A DNA stretch of 64,000 nt, from the NCBI RefSeq assembly GCF_902167145.1, contig NC_050105.1:139423988-139487987 (forward strand), written 5' to 3'. The notes under the pieces are model-generated. The model made no database searches and was not told the origin of the DNA. It saw only the letters and a list, made by a program, of their open reading frames with translations. Shown here one piece after another: positions 58,942 to 64,000 of the stretch; the stretch's first letter is position 1; each line of letters opens with the position of its first letter. The stretch is from Zea mays. Taxonomy: Eukaryota > Streptophyta > Magnoliopsida > Poales > Poaceae. A program made the translations under genes and the position numbers.

Positions 58942-61900
58942 ATGGCTCCCATGGCCTATATAGCTGCCTGTGCCGCGGCATTGTCGGCCTTCGTAGCTCT
59001 GCTCCACTGGGCGTACCGATGGAGCCACCCCAGGTCGAGAGGCAGGCTTCCGCCGGGCTCCATGGGCATCCCTCTCCTGGGCGAGACGATGCAGTTCTTC
59101 GCGCCCAACCCGACCTGCGACGTGTCCCCGTTCGTGAAGGAGAGGGTGAGGCGGTACGGGAGCATCTTCAAGACGAGCATCGTGGGGCGGCAGGTGGTGG
59201 TGTCGGCGGACCCGGACATGAACTACTTCGTGTTCCAGCAGGAGGGGAAGCTGTTCGAGAGCTGGTACCCGGACACCTTCACCGAGATCTTCGGCCGCGA
59301 CAACGTCGGCTCCCTGCACGGATTCATGTACAAGTACCTCAAGACCCTGGTGCTCCGCCTCTACGGCCAGGAGAACCTCAAGGCGGTGCTCCTCGCCGAG
59401 ACGGACGCCGCCTGCCGCGGCAGCCTCGCCTCGTGGGCGGCGCAGCCCAGCGTCGAGCTCAAGGAAGGCCTCTCCACAGTAAGCACCCCCAGCTTCTCCT
59501 GATATATGACGATGCAATTGCCGCTAGCATTGGTCGTGGTCGTCGATCGGTCGGTGCTTACTTGGTCGTTGCTGCTTCAATGTTCAGATGATATTTGATC
59601 TTACCGCCAAGAAGCTGATCGGCTACGAGCCGTCCAAGTCGTCCGAGAGCCTGAGGAAGAACTTCGTGGCGTTCATTCGCGGGCTGATTTCTTTCCCCGT
59701 CAACATCCCCGGCACGGCCTACCATGAATGCATGGAGGTAATAGGAGCATGCGGTGATTGCAGCACCTGTTTTTACATAATTAATTAATTATTGAGCACG
59801 TACGCACACACACACACGCACGGCTGCTGTTCCCTAGCCGTATAGCTGCGCAGCGCAAATTCTCTGCCGTTGATCAATAATCAACGCCCGGATGCGACTG
59901 TTTTTTTTTTCTAATCGATCTTCATCGTCGTCGGTGCAATGCAACAACAACGACAACAGGGGCGGAAGAACGCGATGAAGGTGCTCAAGGGCATGATGAA
60001 GGAGCGGATGGCGGATCCCGAGCGGCGTTGCGAGGACTTCTTCGACCACGTGATCCAGGAGCTCCGCAGGGAGAAGCCGCTCCTGACGGAGACCATCGCG
60101 CTGGACCTCATGTTCGTGCTCCTCTTCGCCAGCTTCGAGACCACGGCGCTGGCGCTCACCCTCGGCGTCAAGCTCCTCACCGACAGCCCCAAAGTCGTCG
60201 ACGCGTTGAGGGTAAGCAGCCATAGTCCATAGAGAAGCCGTGCGATTGATCATTGATCAACTGGCCGCTTGCCATATGAAACTGATCGGCGATAAATCTG
60301 ACGGGCTAAACAACTATCTTTACCCCTGGTCGATCGAGCAGGAGGAGCACGACGCGATCGCCAAGAACAGGAACGACCCGGATGCGCCCGTCACGTGGGC
60401 CGAGTACAGATCGATGACCTTCACGAATCAGGTGAGCATTGCTCGGACCGCGCTGCGCCCCTAGCTAGCTAGCTTGCTGCTTGTAGCCCAGCCCAGATCG
60501 ATGTACATGTGCGAGCTGCATTGTTAACTTGCAAAGACAGCATGACAACTCTAAGCGAGCTAGCTAGCATTGCATCCGAGAATCTTGGAAGCCCGACGCT
60601 GCAGCGTGATCGAAAGCGCAAGCCGCAAGCCATAGTCTGTGTTCTTTTCCTGACCAAGTCCCAGACTTCGAGGCGGACAGATAATCTTACTTAATTAGCT
60701 GGTGTATACTGTAGAGCTGAAGAGTAAAAAATGGAAGGGGGGAATCAAAACCTAAGGCCCTGATTTGGCCACAGTAGGATTTATTTATACAGACAATTGC
60801 AAATTGTAGCAAGAGTTGTACTTGTGCTACACCTGCAACAACTAGTCTGAACTCTGAAGCGCCGTTTTCTGAATCCGGCCAGCGCTGAAAAAAAACTGAC
60901 ACCTCCGTTCCTGTCTCTCTCTGAAGGTCATCATGGAGATGGTGAGGCTCGCAAACATCGTGCCGGGGATATTTCGGAAGGCCCTGCAAGACGTTGAGAT
61001 CAAAGGTGCACACATGCACATGGCTGGCATCTCTTGTGCTCCTATAAGAAGAAGAAAAAAAAATGCTATCTTTTCAGCATGTTGCATAGAGTTAACTCAT
61101 CTCTCCGTGCTGTATTTCTCTGCGGCGCTGGCACAGGCTACACGATCCCGGCGGGGTGGGGTGTCATGGTGTGCCCACCGGCGGTGCACTTGAACCCTGA
61201 CATCTACGAAGACCCGTTGGCGTTCAACCCATGGAGGTGGCAGGTTCGTCTCTTGCTCGACATCTCAGCAGCAACATCTCACCTAGCTAGGGTTCTGTCA
61301 CGCGAGGTCGTTAGCTTCAGTGCGTATTAGGTTGCAAGGGAATGAGTCGTTCGTTCTGTTCTATATTCTGTAGTCTGAAGTGCTGTGATCTGATTCGCTC
61401 ACCGAACTTGCATATATTCTCTCCTCTCGAGAGTCGAGTCTCGCCATTAAAACGGAAATCACGAACAAGAATAGTTTAACCAACTGCAGGTCTCCAATAA
61501 TTGGCAGAGTGGTTAATTGGTCCACGATCGGGGAGGCTCTGATCCCAAGTACCAACTTGGCCTGGCCGCGGAGATCAAGAAGAAATGCGGTTCGCGTCCA
61601 CATGACATACTAGTGTATTTGTCCTCGAACTGACGCAGAAGCTTCCTCGCTTAGTAGTTTAAGTTTAACAACAAGGTCAGAATGGCAACAGATGGACTCA
61701 TGGACATGCATGGTATAGATCAGTAACAGGAGGCAACTGTGCAGAGCAGCCAGCTACCAAAAAAAAAACGGACAGATAGTGCTTGATTGTACTCTCATCA
61801 CTGTCTGAGGATTGTTTAATTCTGGATTTGGGGGGGTTCAGGGTTCCAATCAGACCGTTTTTCTTTCTGGATCCGGTAGCTGAATCGTGTGTTATTTCAC

Positions 61901-62344
61901 CGGCTGCAAGAGAAATATGAGATTGAAAAATAGGGCAAGAATATGATGGCAGTCCTAGCGATAGAATATTATATTCAGATTGAAACAAAAGGTTCTAACT
62001 TGGTTGTGTTCTGAACAGGGAAAACCTGAAATTACCGGTGGAACGAAGCATTTCATGGCGTTTGGAGGTGGGCTACGATTCTGCGTCGGGACTGACCTTA
62101 GCAGGGTCTTGATGGCAACATTCATCCACCACTTGGTTACAAAGTACAGGTACCGTTTGTAGCATCTGATTATAGTGGTATCTCTTGGTATATTTATCCT
62201 TCTGAATACGAAGAAATCTCATAGTTCTGTTTTTTGTCGCCCTATTGTCGCAGTTGGAGGACGGTAAAAGGAGGGAACGTGGTCCGGACCCCCGGTCTCG
62301 GCTTTCCTGATGGCTTCCACATCCAACTCTTCCCCAGAAATTGA
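58942..62344 (+). CDS. CYP87A: Cytochrome P450, CYP87A-type (478 aa, eight exons)
   Basis: A haem-thiolate monooxygenase of the CYP85 clan, expected on the ER membrane. Exons by frame and GT-AG sites: 58942-59478, 59588-59737, 59960-60211, 60342-60431, 60927-61005, 61137-61243, 62019-62149, 62254-62344 (1,437 bases, TGA stop). Residues ~3-22 form a hydrophobic anchor, then the Pro-rich RLPPGSMGIPLLGE hinge. I-helix FASFETT (285-291), with Ser in place of the usual Gly; K-helix EMVR (347-350); FNPWRW; haem loop FGGGLRFCVG with ligand Cys427. The stretch SWYPDTFTEIFGRDNVGSLHG is characteristic of CYP87. Plant CYP87 enzymes act on sterol or triterpene-type substrates in some species, and a rice CYP87A is auxin-inducible; the maize substrate is not readable. 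An in-frame ATG at 58852 would add 30 residues, but 58942 has the better context (GCCATGGC) and begins the anchor. Confidence 0.93.
59803..59822. repeat. CA-rich microsatellite in P450 intron 2
   Basis: ACGCACACACACACACGCAC, an imperfect dinucleotide run between exons 2 and 3. Confidence 0.8.
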
Positions 62345-63498
62345 CTCTTAATCTCTGACAAGGGTGTGCATGTAATTAAATACGGAGGGCTTTAGGTCAC
62401 GTAGGGACAACAGTGAAGGATGGTGAATCATTCATTTATTTTTAGTCTAGTGTTAGGATAGACATCACTAGATACAACTTCAGTCGTATTGCTAGGCGCT
62501 AGCGCTACATCTAATCCTTGCAAGGGGTTTTTGTACTTGGCTGTTTTGTTTTCCATGTGGTTAGTCTTCTACCCATGTGTTGTACGTATATCTGATTATA
62601 CATGTCTAATGAAAGAGGAATACAGAACATCTGAACATACATGTCTAAGAAGCTCCATCTGATCCCCCCAGCTCGTTCAGGCACAGCATGCCCAGTTTGT
62701 TCAGACATGGTAGGGGTTAATGACTGAAAACAGCCTAGTATTTATGTCAGAAGCAGCGATTACTGTTCAAGTACGTTACGTCTTCCGCTCTCTTCGGCAG
62801 AGGAAACTGTGGGGATTTTTTTTTAGCGAAGAGGAAGCACTGAAATCGTCTCAGTTAACATCACGAGCTGCGGACAATGGGAATCTGACTGAACTGCATA
62901 AGATTACAGGCAATCTTTGCTTTCAGAAGGAAAAAAAAAGAGAGAGAGATTACGGCCAATCTTGGCTGTCTCGTAAAGACCGGTCCCGAATTGCCACAGC
63001 TCATGTGTTTCCCATGCAACCAGCAAAACCCCAGAAGTCAAACTGGATCTCTGAACCAGATCTTTTTCACAACTGGAAACAATCTTTCAGGCATAGGTTT
63101 GCTACGCGCTTTTCGTGGCGTGTTACCCTCGGTCACCTTTGTTTGCTGTTGTTCCAATGCGCAGCTCTGATGGTGTCTACTCAGCTCTGGCCATGTTCAA
63201 GATTTCAGACTCGATAAACAATGATATGAACAAGTGGGAGTTTGATTGGTTATATTATGTGATCAAGTGAGACTTTCTGTAGACATGCCAGCGACAGGAT
63301 CTCCCCGACGGGAACAGAATCGGAGGATGGAGATCCTGCTATCCAGCAGCTCGGATCGAGCGTTTGCTTGCTCTACCCGATCCGATGACTGCATATAACC
63401 CACCAACTGGCATCTCTCGTAGTTGTACATGTCCCTAAGGCTATCCGCAATCGTTACCCCTAAATTTTTCCCTCTATATCACTTTTTCTCCCTATTGT
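62345..63498. other. P450 3' flank, no gene seen
   Basis: The 3' UTR probably occupies the first few hundred bases; AATTAAATA near 62372 could serve as a poly(A) signal but is not certain. The 165-codon open frame at 62720-63217 shows no family resemblance. AAGGCTATCCGCAATCG near 63438 may be the true start of the fold-back element to the right. Confidence 0.5.
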
Positions 63499-64000
63499 TC
63501 CCCCCTATTTTTTCATCTCCCGCAGCGGTTCCCCCTAAATATTCCCCCTATACCCCACTACCACTATAAAATATCATTTTCTATACTAACTATCAATTTT
63601 TATCTACTAACAATTACTCGTGGCCCCACAACACAGTGGTGTAGGGGGTGAATAGTGAACCCCTTGATCTGGGGGACTCTCGCTCCCGCCTCTATAAGGC
63701 TGTGCGCAACGCATCCCCCTCCCCTTCCCCCTCCCCTTGCATGGGGGCTGTAGGGGGCACTCCACGACCGCAGCGGTGCCCCCTACAGCGCCCCCTACGT
63801 GCTGGCCCCCTTCTCTCTCCCCTCAGATCTAGTGTGTCACTGTTCATCACCCTAAACACTGTGCTGTGGGTTCACGAGTAATTGTTAGTAGATAAAATAT
63901 TGATAGTTGGTATAGAAAATGATATTTTATAGTGGTAGTGGGGTACAGGGGAAGTATTTAGGGGGAACCGCTGCGGGAGATGAAAAAATAGGGGGGAAAA
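63499..64000. mobile_element. Fold-back / long-TIR MITE, running off the window
   Basis: The left arm (63499 to about 63655) and right arm (about 63840 to 64000) are inverted copies. Both contain CATCTCCCGCAGCGG, CCACTACCACTATAAAATAT and CTAACAATTACTCGTG in opposite orientation, with few mismatches. The centre holds CCGCAGCGG and CCCCCTAC-rich sequence and a second AAGGCTGTGCGCAACGC start-like word near 63698, suggesting a related element nested within. No transposase. The superfamily cannot be named from this piece. Confidence 0.75.

Noticed and set aside
62720..63217. 165-codon open frame downstream of the P450
   Set aside because: No domain or family resemblance and mixed low-complexity composition; likely chance.

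Overview
The window is nuclear DNA of a grass, almost certainly maize (Zea mays) or a very close relative. It has Ji/Opie-type Sirevirus Copia elements whose LTRs carry the CACCGGACTGTCCGGTG palindrome, a Huck-like Tat-lineage Gypsy element, several levels of nesting, and one intron-containing monocot cytochrome P450 gene. About 80% of the window is transposon.

Layout, left to right. 1-5374: 3' end of a plus-strand Sirevirus (element B: 3' non-coding region, polypurine tract, 2.28-kb 3' LTR), inserted into the 5' LTR of a second Sirevirus. 5375-15650: that element (A): rest of the 5' LTR, PBS, gag and pol broken by stop codons, 3' non-coding region, and a 3' LTR interrupted by a minus-strand solo LTR of its own family (13159-14442, TSD ATAAG). 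15651-16942: a truncated minus-strand LTR related to B, sitting in an old degenerate Copia element (G, minus strand, about 16943-20556). 20557-24195: non-coding DNA with a CACTA-type element.

24196-53005 is a four-layer nest. A degenerate L1-type LINE (minus) was split by a 13.6-kb Huck-like Gypsy element E (25492-52706, minus, TSD AGACT). E was split by a 4.6-kb solo LTR D (29858-43462, plus, TSD CCTCG). D was split by a complete 8,993-bp Opie-like Sirevirus C (34428-43420, minus, TSD CTTAG). C has two 1,274-bp LTRs that differ by one base on reading, plus uninterrupted gag and pol, so it is very young and possibly still competent. E keeps one reading frame of about 2,169 codons with five stops and no frameshift. 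All five stops are explicable as C:G to T:A transitions.

53006-64000 is low-copy DNA. It holds a Stowaway-like MITE, a 177-bp tandem duplication, and one host gene: an eight-exon, 478-residue CYP87A-type cytochrome P450 (CDS 58942-62344, plus) with a TATA box at 58773. The right edge is a fold-back element running out of the window.

The host gene and the transposons show no functional link beyond proximity. The nest lies about 6 kb upstream of the P450 start. The most unusual signals are the conserved splice-acceptor-like junction where pol begins in the +1 frame after gag in both Sireviruses, the transition-only decay of the Huck-like ORF, an antisense ORF with its own TATA-like box in the 3' region of E, and twin hairpins with the same loop in element B.
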